Assembly (NCBI RefSeq): GCF_022370635.2
Contig: NZ_CP092362.2
Coordinates: 5,146,001-5,210,000, forward strand
Reading direction: 5' to 3'
DNA length: 64,000 bases
DNA from: Mycolicibacterium crocinum
GTDB lineage: Bacteria; Actinomycetota; Actinomycetes; Mycobacteriales; Mycobacteriaceae
Positions 33,439 through 41,643 of this stretch are shown here, one piece after another. A model generated the notes under the pieces. It made no database searches, was not told where the DNA came from, and saw only the letters and a program-made list of their open reading frames with translations. Each line of letters starts with the position of its first letter. The first letter of the stretch is position 1. A program made the position numbers and the translations under genes.

Positions 33439-33444
33439 ACTGTA
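33439..33444 (-). promoter_or_regulatory. Putative -10 element (TACAGT) for the SDR/FMO operon
   Basis: TACAGT on the minus strand gives an expected start near 33432 and a 39-nt leader before ATG 33393, which has TGGAGGT as ribosome site. The region to 33528 otherwise holds only tRNA 3' flank. Confidence 0.4.
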
Positions 33445-33528
33445 AGGCATACGGCATGGAAAGCGATACGGCGCTAAAGGGGAGTTGTTGCAAGAGCAGC
33501 CCAACGAGGGCCCGAGACGGAACTGAAG

Positions 33529-33602
33529 TGGCCAGGGCCGGGATCGAACCGGCGACCTTCCGCTTTTCAGGCGGACGCTCGTACCAACTGAGCTACCTGG
33601 CC
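33529..33602 (-). tRNA. tRNA-Phe (GAA)
   Basis: A 74-nt cloverleaf on the minus strand: acceptor GGCCAGG pairs with CCTGGCC, anticodon loop CTGAAAA between TCCGC and GCGGA, T-loop TTCGATC. The 3' CCA is not encoded. Confidence 0.97.
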
Positions 33603-33647
33603 GGAAGGCACTGTGGAGAAAACCCGAGTGCCTCACCACATACGTGG

Positions 33648-33721
33648 CGACCCTGACGGGACTCGAACCCGCGACCTCCGCCGTGACAGGGCGGCGCGCT
33701 AACCAACTGCGCCACAGGGCC
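33648..33721 (-). tRNA. tRNA-Asp (GTC)
   Basis: A 74-nt cloverleaf on the minus strand: acceptor GGCCCTG with CAGGGTC, anticodon loop CTGTCAC between CCGCC and GGCGG, T-loop TTCGAGT. It lies 45 bp from tRNA-Phe and is probably co-transcribed with it. Confidence 0.97.
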
Positions 33722-33762
33722 TTACTTGTACTGCTTCGCTCCGACGATACCGTCGTCACGCG

Positions 33763-33835
33763 TACCCCCAACGGGATTCGAACCCGTGCTACCGCCGTGA
33801 AAGGGCGGCGTCCTAGGCCACTAGACGATGGGGGC
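33763..33835 (-). tRNA. tRNA-Glu (TTC)
   Basis: A 73-nt cloverleaf on the minus strand: acceptor GCCCCCA with TGGGGGT (first pair G-U), anticodon loop CTTTCAC between CCGCC and GGCGG, T-loop TTCGAAT. It is the first gene of the Glu-Asp-Phe tRNA run. Confidence 0.97.
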
Positions 33836-33957
33836 CAGAACCGAATCACTTCGGGGTACTCACAACGAGTGCACGTTAGAGCGTCGTTAGCTTAGGGCAC
33901 CGCGGGCCCAATCCCAAAACCGAGCAACCGTGCCGGAGGCAGTATTGTGTGCGACGC

Positions 33958-34030
33958 GCCCCTATAGCTCAGTCGGTAGAGCTACGGACTTTTAATCCGC
34001 AGGTCCCAGGTTCGAGCCCTGGTGGGGGCA
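33958..34030 (+). tRNA. tRNA-Lys (TTT)
   Basis: A 73-nt cloverleaf on the plus strand: acceptor GCCCCTA with TGGGGGC, anticodon loop CTTTTAA between ACGGA and TCCGC, T-loop TTCGAGC. It is divergent from the three other tRNAs, with a 122-bp shared promoter region. Confidence 0.97.
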
Positions 34031-34105
34031 CGACGGGGGGATCGACGGTCGGCGAGAGCTGACCTTTTCGTCAGATCGCCCCTCGCAATCGGGGGGTGAC
34101 TTATC

Positions 34106-34780
34106 GTGAACGACATGAGTAATTCGACGCCGCAGCCTGCGGACAGCGCTGGACACGGTCCGCGCCCCGGCGTCGACCGGCAGACCGGCAGGCACGTGAT
34201 CGCCCGCCTTGCCGGACCCGACAACGACCAGACGGTGCGAGCCGTCGTCGATCTTCTTTCCGGTGAGCAGAGTGCCGTCGATGCGATCGTCGAAGACGCC
34301 GTGTCCGACCCCGACCGGCTGGAGGCGTTGAAACGTCTCGGCAACCATGACGACACCCGCAACACGACGCTGGACCGGGTGGCGGTCCTGACCGCCGAAG
34401 CGCTGGGCACACCCATGGCGGCGGTGTCCATCGTCTACCCCGACCGCCAGGTGCTGGCGGGAACCAACGCAAGTGACGACGAGCTGCCACGCGTACGTCC
34501 GATCGACATGTCGATCTGCAAGTTCACCGTCGCCAGTCGCGAACCGCTGGTGGTCGACGACACCCGCGCGCACCCTCTGCTGGCCGATCATCCAGCGGTC
34601 CGCGAAGGGGTGCTGGCCTACGCCGGAATTCCGTTGATCGACAGCAACGGTCATGTGGCTGGGACGTTGTGCACCTGGGACACTCGCCCGCGGCACTGGA
34701 CCAGCGGCCAGATACAGATCCTCAACGATCTCGCTGCCGTCGCGCGTCAGCGGCTGCTCGCCGAGCCGGGCGACAAGTGA
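34106..34780 (+). CDS. GAF-domain protein
   Basis: A 224-residue cytosolic protein with a disordered N-terminus of about 75 residues and one GAF domain (about residues 88-215). SICKFTVASREPLVVDDT and AYAGIPLIDSNGHVAGTLC are characteristic of GAF sensors in actinobacteria. There is no histidine kinase, cyclase or DNA-binding domain, so it is a stand-alone sensor or binding module. It starts at GTG 34106 or ATG 34115. It follows tRNA-Lys and is separated by 98 bp from the sugar-transferase gene. The ligand and output are unknown. Confidence 0.85.
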   Translation: MNDMSNSTPQPADSAGHGPRPGVDRQTGRHVIARLAGPDNDQTVRAVVDLLSGEQSAVDAIVEDAVSDPDRLEALKRLGNHDDTRNTTLDRVAVLTAEALGTPMAAVSIVYPDRQVLAGTNASDDELPRVRPIDMSICKFTVASREPLVVDDTRAHPLLADHPAVREGVLAYAGIPLIDSNGHVAGTLCTWDTRPRHWTSGQIQILNDLAAVARQRLLAEPGDK

Positions 34781-34878
34781 TCTTTGCCAAAGTTCGCCAC
34801 ACGGGGGGATATATGACTCGACGGGAAGTGACATCGGGTAGCGTCCCGCCTGTGGTTCGGTGGGTGAAGTGAGCGGTC

Positions 34879-36363
34879 ATGGCGATACGAACTCTTCACG
34901 TCGAGAATCCGCCGGCCCCGCCGGCTCCTAGCGGAACGCCGGCCAAGCGCAAGAAAACCTTTGCCGAGGCGATCCGCAGCGACCCGCTGAGCACCATCGT
35001 CACCGTCTCCATCGACGTCCTGTCGGTGTCGGTGGCGGCCGCTCTCGGCACGTGGTGGGCAAAGTCCACCCACGAGTACCCCCCGAATCAATACTGGGTG
35101 TTCCTGTACGTGCCGGTCGTCATCGCGATGCTCGGCGCGCGCGGGGTGTACCGGCGGCGCTTGAACCGCGAATTCCTCGACGAGATCGGGCCCATCGAAG
35201 CCACTGTCGCCATCTCGACGATGTTCCTGCTCGGCGCGATGCTGATCGGCAACGACACTGGGCGTCCCGGTGCGACCGTGGTGAAGATCTGGATCTGCGC
35301 CGCGGTGCTCATGCCGTTCGGCCGTCTGGTTCGAGTGATCATTCAGCGCAGCCTGCGCCGACACCACCATCTGGTGGCGCCGACCCTCATCGTCGGCAAC
35401 GGTCGCGTCGCCGGGCACATCATCAACCGCCTCGAGGAGTTCCCGGAGTACGGCCTCGGACCGGTCGGCATCATCGATGCCGAGCCGTGGTTCGGTCAGC
35501 CTGGTGACCCACGCCCGGACATCCCGTGGTTGGGCACGCCGGACGATATCGACAAGGCCATCCGGGAGACGGGCGCCCAGAACGTCGTCATCGCGTTCTC
35601 GCGCACCCAGGACCAGGTGCTCACCCACGTGGTCCGCACCGCGCACCAGAACGGATTGCGGGTCTGGGTGGTACCGCGCATGTTCGACACGATCGGTGAG
35701 CGCGCCCGCATCGAGCACGTCGGTGGCACCCCACTGCTGGCGCTGCCCCACACCAATCCGCGCGGTTGGCAGTTCACCGTCAAGCACATCTTCGACCGGG
35801 TGGTGTCTTTCCTTCTGCTGCTGATGATCTCGCCGGTGTTCCTCACCCTGGTGCTCCTCGTGAAGCTGAGCTCCCCCGGGCCGATCTTCTTCCGCCAGCC
35901 GCGCGTGGGCCGCGACGGCCGCGTCTTCGACTGCTTGAAGTTCCGGACGATGCGCGCACCGGATGCCGCCGATGCTGCGTTCACGCTCAAGACCGGTGCC
36001 GCCCCCGGCGGCGTGGAGGGCGTCGACCGTCGGACCAAGATCGGCAAAATCCTGCGCGCCACATCGCTCGACGAACTGCCGCAGTTCCTCAATGTGCTCA
36101 AGGGCGAAATGAGCCTGGTGGGTCCGCGACCCGAACGACCGGAGTTCGTCGAGTTGTTCGAGGCACAGATCCAGCGCTACGGCGAGCGTCACCGCGTCCG
36201 AGCCGGTGTCACGGGGTGGGCGCAGGTGCACGGGCTACGTGGGCAGACGTCGATCGCCGACCGTGCGGAATGGGACAACTACTACATCGAGAACTTCTCG
36301 ATCGCCCTCGACCTCAAGATCCTGGCGCTGACGATCCCGGCTGTCCTGCGGCGCGCGGAGTAA
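34879..36363 (+). CDS. Polyprenyl-phosphate sugar-1-phosphate transferase (exopolysaccharide priming enzyme)
   Basis: A 494-residue membrane enzyme of the WcaJ/WbaP type. Predicted membrane segments lie near residues 35-55, 70-90, 110-130 and 135-150. A Rossmann-like CoA-binding domain follows (LIVGNGRVAGHIINRL near 170), then another membrane segment near 305-330. The catalytic C-terminal domain carries KFRTMR, TSLDELPQFLNVLKGEMSLVGPRPE and the membrane-proximal YYIENFSIALDLKIL. It transfers sugar-1-phosphate to a lipid carrier to start a surface polysaccharide. No other polysaccharide genes are adjacent. Confidence 0.93.
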   Translation: MAIRTLHVENPPAPPAPSGTPAKRKKTFAEAIRSDPLSTIVTVSIDVLSVSVAAALGTWWAKSTHEYPPNQYWVFLYVPVVIAMLGARGVYRRRLNREFLDEIGPIEATVAISTMFLLGAMLIGNDTGRPGATVVKIWICAAVLMPFGRLVRVIIQRSLRRHHHLVAPTLIVGNGRVAGHIINRLEEFPEYGLGPVGIIDAEPWFGQPGDPRPDIPWLGTPDDIDKAIRETGAQNVVIAFSRTQDQVLTHVVRTAHQNGLRVWVVPRMFDTIGERARIEHVGGTPLLALPHTNPRGWQFTVKHIFDRVVSFLLLLMISPVFLTLVLLVKLSSPGPIFFRQPRVGRDGRVFDCLKFRTMRAPDAADAAFTLKTGAAPGGVEGVDRRTKIGKILRATSLDELPQFLNVLKGEMSLVGPRPERPEFVELFEAQIQRYGERHRVRAGVTGWAQVHGLRGQTSIADRAEWDNYYIENFSIALDLKILALTIPAVLRRAE

Positions 36364-36479
36364 AGCTTCGATAACAATCGCGGTTAGCTGGTGTGTGAAA
36401 AATACCCGGAGTGGGTACAGGCCAGTTAACGCATCGGGGAGCGGTGCAGTCCTGTTTCACGCGCGCCTCAGGAGTTAAC

Positions 36480-36638
36480 ATGAGTCACCCCCTCCTCACA
36501 TCGACCGATGTGATCCGCCATGCGATCGCCGATCAGGTCCGGCGTCTGGGCGGCACCGACGAGAACATCGAAGATATTGCCTTCGCCGCCTCCTATGCCG
36601 TCATGTGCTGGGGTTTGACTGCGTCCGAAAGCAATTGA
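36480..36638 (+). CDS. Small conserved-looking protein of unknown function (52 aa)
   Basis: A short frame from ATG 36480 preceded by CAGGAG, an excellent ribosome site. The 52-residue product MSHPLLTSTDVIRHAIADQV continues with a second helical stretch ENIEDIAFAASYAVMCWGLT. No signal peptide or known motif is seen. It lies 116 bp after the sugar-transferase gene and may share its transcript. Coding potential is supported only by the ribosome site and a plausible amphipathic composition. Confidence 0.5.
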   Translation: MSHPLLTSTDVIRHAIADQVRRLGGTDENIEDIAFAASYAVMCWGLTASESN

Positions 36639-36705
36639 CGTCTCTGTCAGTTCTGCGTACGACCCCGTCACAACGACAACAATCGCCCTCATCTGGATCC
36701 CGCTA

Positions 36706-36722
36706 CCGGCCTTCGAGGCCGG
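36706..36722. terminator. Small hairpin in the gap between convergent genes
   Basis: CCGGCC and GGCCGG flank TTCGA, with an extra T-A pair closing a 3-nt loop. It lies in the 252-bp gap 36639-36890 between the small gene and the convergent MpaB-family gene. There is no U-tract. Nothing else recognisable is in this gap. Confidence 0.4.
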
Positions 36723-36890
36723 CGCCAGCTAGTCCGTCGGCCGTGCGCCGTTCATGTCGACCACCGGCACTTGCGCCAAACCAGCAACACATTCGATTCG
36801 CAAAAATTGCGCTGGCAAGCATTGGGCAGTTTCAGCCCGACGTTGCTGAGCCGGATGACCGAGAGTTTCAGTTCTGAAATCGTCGTTGAA

Positions 36891-37955
36891 CTACGTCGAC
36901 GCCACGTTTTTCGCCGGGCAGGCGTCGCCCAGGTAGTGGATTCCCTTGTCGCGCTCCCCCACCGGCGGCAGATTCCGAGCCGGAGTGTGGATCAGCGGGG
37001 CGTCGACGGGAATCCGCCCGGTCGCGCGGTCCCACCCGGCACGTGCACGCGGATGCATCCGCCGGCGCTTGGGCAGCGCCTTGAACGCCAGATTCACCAT
37101 TCGGCCGAACAACCAGTGCAGCCGCTCGTCACGCTTGGACCACGTGTAGCCCATGAGGTCACGGACCGGCTGATCGTAGAGACCGACCGTGACCCACACT
37201 GCGAACGGCCCTAGCACCTTGAGATACGCCGACCACATAAAGTTCGGAATCCATTGCAGCGAAGGATGTTTCGGCATCGTGGAGAGGTCGAGCACCTCGC
37301 GGGTGGCCCAGTTGTTCTCTAACACGTTGCGGCACATGTGGTCCCAGTAGACCTGAAACTCCTCCCAGCTGGCAGGCACCGGCCGCATGCTCATGCCGTA
37401 CATCCGGTACCACGTGACGTGCTCGTCGAACAGCTGGCGCTTCTGGTCCTCGGTCAGGCCGTCGCCGAAGTGCTCGGCGGTCAGGATGGTGCCCATGAAG
37501 AACGTCGAGTGGGCCCAATAGAAGACGTCGGGATTCAAGGCGCTGTAGCGACGGCCTTGGGAGTCAACACCTTTGATCGGGATGTGATAGTCGCGGACCT
37601 CGGCGCCCGTCATCGGCGCCCGTTCGCCGTCGAACACCACCCCACCGATCGGGTAGAGCGAGCGCAGCAGGCGCGGCATGCGCTCCATGAAAAAGATCGA
37701 GTGCTCCTCGACCGCGGCGCCGAGCTGAGGATGCATGTTCTGCATCGAGCCGGCCCACGGTCCCTGCAGCAGTCCGCGCCAGTCGCCGAAGTATTTCCAC
37801 GTCAAGGAATCCGGCCCGAGCACTGCGGGCGGCCCGTCATAACCTCCGCCGGTCACCGGGCAGCCAGCTGCCACCTGCGTGCCTTCGCTGGTGACAGGGC
37901 ACGTTTCGGACGTATCTTGACTCAACTGGTGACCTTTCCGAGGAAACCGTGGCAT
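36891..37955 (-). CDS. MpaB/latex-clearing-type oxygenase family protein (DUF2236)
   Basis: A protein of about 354 residues of the DUF2236 (MpaB/rubber oxygenase) superfamily, whose members bind b-type haem. DVFYWAHSTFFMG near residue 160 and HVTWYRMYGMSM near 190 carry the histidines conserved in the family. WDHMCRNVLENNW and a hydrophobic stretch near 250-275 follow. The start is uncertain: ATG 37955 has no ribosome site, whereas TTG 37925 has GGAAAGG at 7 nt and leaves more room for the promoter of the divergent TetR gene. The reaction is unknown; oxidative cleavage of a lipid or isoprenoid is the family theme. Confidence 0.85.
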   Translation of the reverse strand: MPRFPRKGHQLSQDTSETCPVTSEGTQVAAGCPVTGGGYDGPPAVLGPDSLTWKYFGDWRGLLQGPWAGSMQNMHPQLGAAVEEHSIFFMERMPRLLRSLYPIGGVVFDGERAPMTGAEVRDYHIPIKGVDSQGRRYSALNPDVFYWAHSTFFMGTILTAEHFGDGLTEDQKRQLFDEHVTWYRMYGMSMRPVPASWEEFQVYWDHMCRNVLENNWATREVLDLSTMPKHPSLQWIPNFMWSAYLKVLGPFAVWVTVGLYDQPVRDLMGYTWSKRDERLHWLFGRMVNLAFKALPKRRRMHPRARAGWDRATGRIPVDAPLIHTPARNLPPVGERDKGIHYLGDACPAKNVAST

Positions 37956-37994
37956 TTTGACTACATGCGTTGTCACCAAGAGCTTAGGAGCGAT

Positions 37995-38591
37995 GTGACG
38001 TCGGGTCAACGACGGGGCCGCTGGTCCGGGGTTCCGCTGCCGGACAGACAGGCGCTGCGTCGCGACGAGCTGATCGCGGCCGGTGTCACGCTGCTGGGAA
38101 GCCCGGGTGGTCCCGCGGTGACGGTGCGGGCGGTCTGTCGCCACGCCGGACTCACCGAGCGGTACTTCTATGAGAGTTTTCCCGACCGTGACGAATTCGT
38201 CCGGGCCGTCTATGACGATGTCTGCAATCGCGCGATGAGCGCACTGAGATCCGCCGGCACCCCACGCGAGGCGGTCGAACAATTCGTGGCGCTGATGGTC
38301 GACGACCCGGTGCGGGGGCGCGTGCTGCTGCTGGCGCCGCAGGTCGAAGCCGTACTGATCCACTCGGGCGCCGAGTGGATGCCGAGCTTCATCGAGCTGC
38401 TGCAGAGCAAGCTCACTGCGATCAGTGACCCAGTGCTTCAGAAAATGATGGCCACTGGGCTGATCGGCGCCCTGACGGCACTGTTCACCGCCTACCTTGA
38501 CGGTCGCCTGGCGGCGTCCCGGGAGCAGTTCATCGACTATTGCGTCGACCTACTGCTTGCCCGTGCGGCGAGTTATCCGCCCGCGACCTGA
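37995..38591 (+). CDS. TetR-family transcriptional regulator
   Basis: A 198-residue TetR regulator. The helix-turn-helix includes VRAVCRHAGLTERYFYESFPDRDEFVRAV near residues 43-71, and the C-terminal ligand domain is short. I chose GTG 37995 because TTAGGAG precedes it by 4 nt; ATG 37965 has no ribosome site. It diverges from the MpaB-family gene, a common mycobacterial arrangement, and probably represses it. It overlaps the convergent exported-protein gene by 19 bp. Confidence 0.9.
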   Translation: MTSGQRRGRWSGVPLPDRQALRRDELIAAGVTLLGSPGGPAVTVRAVCRHAGLTERYFYESFPDRDEFVRAVYDDVCNRAMSALRSAGTPREAVEQFVALMVDDPVRGRVLLLAPQVEAVLIHSGAEWMPSFIELLQSKLTAISDPVLQKMMATGLIGALTALFTAYLDGRLAASREQFIDYCVDLLLARAASYPPAT

Positions 38592-39043
38592 CCAGCCTCG
38601 CCGGGCACGTTGCCGGTCTGCTCGAGCTCGGTCGACTCGCTCTGCTGGGCCTCGGCCTGCGCCTGGGCCAGCTTCTCCTCATAGTCGGCGCGGGCGGCAC
38701 GGCCCTCCGGGCTGCCCAACGAGTTACCCGGCACGCCGGCCGTTGCAAAGGTGTTGTTGCAGTTCAGGTACAGCAGGACCCGGTTGCCGGGGTTGGTGCC
38801 GCTGGAGTCGAGGAAGTCGGCGCTGCGGGAGCCGGTGACCATGCACTGGTCCGTCGGCAGGAAGCTGCCGACCCGAGTCGCGATGGTCGCCGACTGACCG
38901 GCGTCGCTGATCGCCTGCGATGCGTCGGCATAGGTCTGGCCCGCGTACTCGTTGATCGCGGAGGCGACGCCGGTGCCGAACACCGCAACCGATGCCGCCG
39001 CCGCAACGGCAGCGCCAACACCGCGGACCAAGAACTTCTTCAT
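38573..39043 (-). CDS. Exported protein with PASTA-like region, function unknown
   Basis: A 156-residue protein. The N-terminus MKKFLVRGVGAAVAAAASVA then FGTGVASA is a clear Sec signal peptide with cleavage after ASA near residue 28. The mature part contains GQTYADASQAISDAGQSATI and a two-cysteine region (CMVTGSR and LNCNNTF) resembling PASTA-like domains of secreted mycobacterial proteins. The tail is low-complexity and Gln/Glu/Ala-rich. It probably works in the envelope or medium. It is convergent with the TetR gene and lies 214 bp from desA1. Confidence 0.82.
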   Translation of the reverse strand: MKKFLVRGVGAAVAAAASVAVFGTGVASAINEYAGQTYADASQAISDAGQSATIATRVGSFLPTDQCMVTGSRSADFLDSSGTNPGNRVLLYLNCNNTFATAGVPGNSLGSPEGRAARADYEEKLAQAQAEAQQSESTELEQTGNVPGEAGQVAGG

Positions 39044-39191
39044 CGCGACCTCCGGGTATGTGCGTTACCTGTGCGTTTGCGTACCAGTTGCTGGTAGTGC
39101 AATGCGCAAATAGTACGCCGGGGCGCACAAGTGTGCAGTGCGCTCGAACAGAGGCGGACCGGCAGGTAACGACATGCCGACGGGGAGGAAC

Positions 39192-39221
39192 TTGAATGTC
39201 ACCGGGATACACAGATATATT
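39192..39221 (+). promoter_or_regulatory. Sigma-A-type promoter of desA1 (TTGAAT-18-TATATT)
   Basis: TTGAAT (39192-39197) and TATATT (39216-39221) are spaced 18 nt, predicting a start near 39228 and a leader of about 30 nt with GGAGGG ahead of ATG 39258. Confidence 0.7.
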
Positions 39222-39257
39222 GAGTGCAACCACGAGGAACAGATAACTGGAGGGCTC

Positions 39258-40253
39258 ATGTCGAAGGACCTGACCGACCTGGATCTCCTGCATGAACTGG
39301 AACCGGTAGCGGAAAAGCTCATCAACCGCCACATCTCGATGATGAAAGACTGGAACCCGCACGACTACATCCCGTGGTCGGACGGCAAGAACTATTACGC
39401 CCTCGGCGGCCAGGATTGGCATCCCGATCAGGCGAAGCTCTCCGAAGTCGCCCGCACGGCCCTCATCCAGAACCTCCTGACCGAGGACAACCTGCCCGCG
39501 TACCACCGGGAGATCGCGATGAACTTCTCGATGGACGGTCCGTGGGGCTACTGGGTCAACCGGTGGACCGCCGAGGAGAACCGCCACGGCATCTCCATCC
39601 GCGACTACCTGGTCGTCACCCGTAACTGCGACCCCGTGGAGCTCGAAGAGCTGCGCGTCGAGCAGATGACCCGCGGCTTCTCCCCCGGCCAGAACCAGCA
39701 GGGTGACCTGTTCGCCGAGAGCCTGTTCGACTCCGTCATGTACGTCAGCTTCCAGGAGCTGGCCACCCGGGTGTCGCACCGCAACACCGGCAAGGCGTGC
39801 AACGATCCGGTCGCCGATCAGCTGCTGGCTCGGATCTCCAACGACGAGAACCTGCACATGATCTTCTACCGCGACGTCAGCGAGGCCGGCTTCGACGTGG
39901 CGCCGAACCAGGCGATGAAGTCGCTGCACCGCGTGCTGAAGAACTTTAAAATGCCCGGATACACCGTGCCGGACTTCCGGCGCAAGGCGGTCATCATCGC
40001 GATGGGCGGCGTCTACGACCCGCGCATCCACCTCGATGACGTCGTGATGCCGGTGCTGAAGAAGTGGCGCATCTTCGAGCGCGAGGACTTCACCGGCGAA
40101 GCCGCCGAGATGCGCGACGACCTGGCCTTGCTGATCAAAGAACTCGAGGAAACCTGCGACAAGTTCGAGGAGGCGAAGATGCGCAAGCTGGAGCGCGACG
40201 CGCGCCTCGCCGAGAAGCGCAGCGCCAAAGCACTGACAGGGGCGGCGTCATAG
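39258..40253 (+). CDS. desA1: Acyl-ACP desaturase DesA1
   Basis: A di-iron acyl-ACP desaturase of 331 residues, close to the 338 of M. tuberculosis DesA1. Iron ligands are visible as WTAEENRHG near residue 101 (EExxH) and ISNDENLHMIFY near 192 (DENLH). The protein is soluble, as the family requires. It introduces a double bond during meromycolate synthesis and is essential in mycobacteria (established for DesA1). I chose ATG 39258 behind CTGGAGGG; an upstream in-frame start would lie in the promoter. dusB follows without a gap, matching the order of Rv0824c-Rv0823c. Confidence 0.96.
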   Translation: MSKDLTDLDLLHELEPVAEKLINRHISMMKDWNPHDYIPWSDGKNYYALGGQDWHPDQAKLSEVARTALIQNLLTEDNLPAYHREIAMNFSMDGPWGYWVNRWTAEENRHGISIRDYLVVTRNCDPVELEELRVEQMTRGFSPGQNQQGDLFAESLFDSVMYVSFQELATRVSHRNTGKACNDPVADQLLARISNDENLHMIFYRDVSEAGFDVAPNQAMKSLHRVLKNFKMPGYTVPDFRRKAVIIAMGGVYDPRIHLDDVVMPVLKKWRIFEREDFTGEAAEMRDDLALLIKELEETCDKFEEAKMRKLERDARLAEKRSAKALTGAAS

Positions 40254-41413
40254 TCGACATCGCACCAGCCGCCACCGGGCTGCGGATCGGGCCCTTCGCC
40301 CTCCGCAGCCCGGTTGTGTTGGCGCCCATGGCCGGCGTCACCAACGTCGCCTTCCGCACCCTGTGCCGCGAACTCGAGGAAGAACGGGTCGGCACCGTGA
40401 GTGGGCTGTACGTGTGCGAGATGGTCACGGCGCGCGCCCTCGTCGAGCGTCATCCGGTCACCATGCACATGACGACGTTCGCGCCTGCGGAGTCGCCACG
40501 CTCGCTGCAGCTTTACACCGTGGATCCGGCGACCACGTATGAGGCCGCCCGGATGATCGTCACCGAGAACCTCGCCGACCACATCGACATGAACTTCGGC
40601 TGCCCGGTGCCCAAGGTCACCCGCCGCGGAGGTGGGGCCGCCCTGCCCTACAAACGCCGCCTCTTCGGCCAGATCGTCGCCGCCGCCGTGCGCGCCACCG
40701 AGGGCACGTCGGTACCCGTGACGGTGAAATTCCGGATCGGGATCGACGACGAGCACCGCACCCACCTGGACGCCGGGCGGATCGCCGAGCAGGAAGGCGC
40801 CGCCGCGGTGGCGCTGCACGCGAGGACCGCCGCCCAGCGCTACTCCGGCACCGCGGACTGGGACGAGATCGGCCGCCTCAAAGAAGCGGTCACCACGATC
40901 CCGGTGCTCGGCAACGGCGACATCTTCGAGGCCAACGACGCCCTGGCGATGATGGCGTCGACCGGGTGTGACGGAGTCGTCATCGGCCGCGGCTGCCTGG
41001 GCCGGCCCTGGCTGTTCGCCGAGCTGTCGGCGGCGTTCACCGGCTCGCCCACCCCGACCCCGCCGACCCTCGGCGAAGTCGCCGACATCGTCCGCAGGCA
41101 TGGCCGGCTGCTGGCCGACCACTTCGGCGAGGACAAAGGCATGCGGGACATCCGCAAGCACGTGGCCTGGTACCTGCACGGCTTCCCCGCGGGCGCCGAT
41201 ATCAGGCGAGCATTGGCGCTGGTCAAGACGCTGGCCGAGTTGGACAACTTGCTCGACAAGCTCGACCGGGACGTCCCGTTCCCCGACGCCGCGACCGGAC
41301 CGCGCGGACGGCAGGGGTCGGCCTCTTCCGTCACCCTGCCGGAAGGATGGCTCGACGACCCCGACGATTGCACGGTGCCGGCGGGAGCCGACGTCATGCA
41401 CTCCGGAGGCTGA
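40250..41413 (+). CDS. dusB: tRNA-dihydrouridine synthase DusB, start codon unresolved
   Basis: An FMN-dependent dihydrouridine synthase of about 387 residues. LAPMAGVTNVAFR (FMN), HIDMNFGCPVPKV with the catalytic cysteine, KFRIGIDD, LHARTAAQRYSG and GNGDIFEANDAL are all present. Reduction of uridine in tRNA D-loops is the family function. The frame is open before 40250 but has no ATG, GTG or TTG between an ATG at 40064, deep inside desA1, and the ATG at 40327, inside the FMN motif. Candidate starts are ATA 40250, overlapping the desA1 stop, or CTG 40280 next to LRIGPF. Coordinates are a best guess. Confidence 0.9.
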   Translation: MVDIAPAATGLRIGPFALRSPVVLAPMAGVTNVAFRTLCRELEEERVGTVSGLYVCEMVTARALVERHPVTMHMTTFAPAESPRSLQLYTVDPATTYEAARMIVTENLADHIDMNFGCPVPKVTRRGGGAALPYKRRLFGQIVAAAVRATEGTSVPVTVKFRIGIDDEHRTHLDAGRIAEQEGAAAVALHARTAAQRYSGTADWDEIGRLKEAVTTIPVLGNGDIFEANDALAMMASTGCDGVVIGRGCLGRPWLFAELSAAFTGSPTPTPPTLGEVADIVRRHGRLLADHFGEDKGMRDIRKHVAWYLHGFPAGADIRRALALVKTLAELDNLLDKLDRDVPFPDAATGPRGRQGSASSVTLPEGWLDDPDDCTVPAGADVMHSGG

Positions 41414-41643
41414 ACCGAGACGGTCTCGACATCTCTGCGAGCTAGCGATGTCACGGCTTGTCTCAGTACGATGGTGATCTTGTTGTGGGTCGCTGGAGTG
41501 GCGGACACCCGCCGACTGCTGCTACAAGACATAGGACAGTTGAGAGGGCCGCGCAGCGTTGCCGGCCGAGGTGTGCCAGACAATCGCACCAACATTTGCA
41601 AGCGCAGAGACGCGCATGACCACAAGTCGGAGGCGACTGGAAC

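Noticed and set aside
10094..33444. The string TACTGTA near 10096, 12772 (reverse) and 33438 as a shared operator
   Set aside because: In each case the orientation fits a TACAGT -10 box for the adjacent gene, and no larger symmetry is shared by the three places, so a common promoter element explains it better.
33394..33849. Upstream extension of the SDR gene at 32623-33393
   Set aside because: It would translate through the tRNA-Phe and tRNA-Asp genes; ATG 33393 has a good ribosome site and the SDR motif starts 12 residues later.
41428..41452. GACATC...GATGTC inverted repeat after dusB as a terminator
   Set aside because: It has only 6 pairs with a 13-nt loop and no U-tract.
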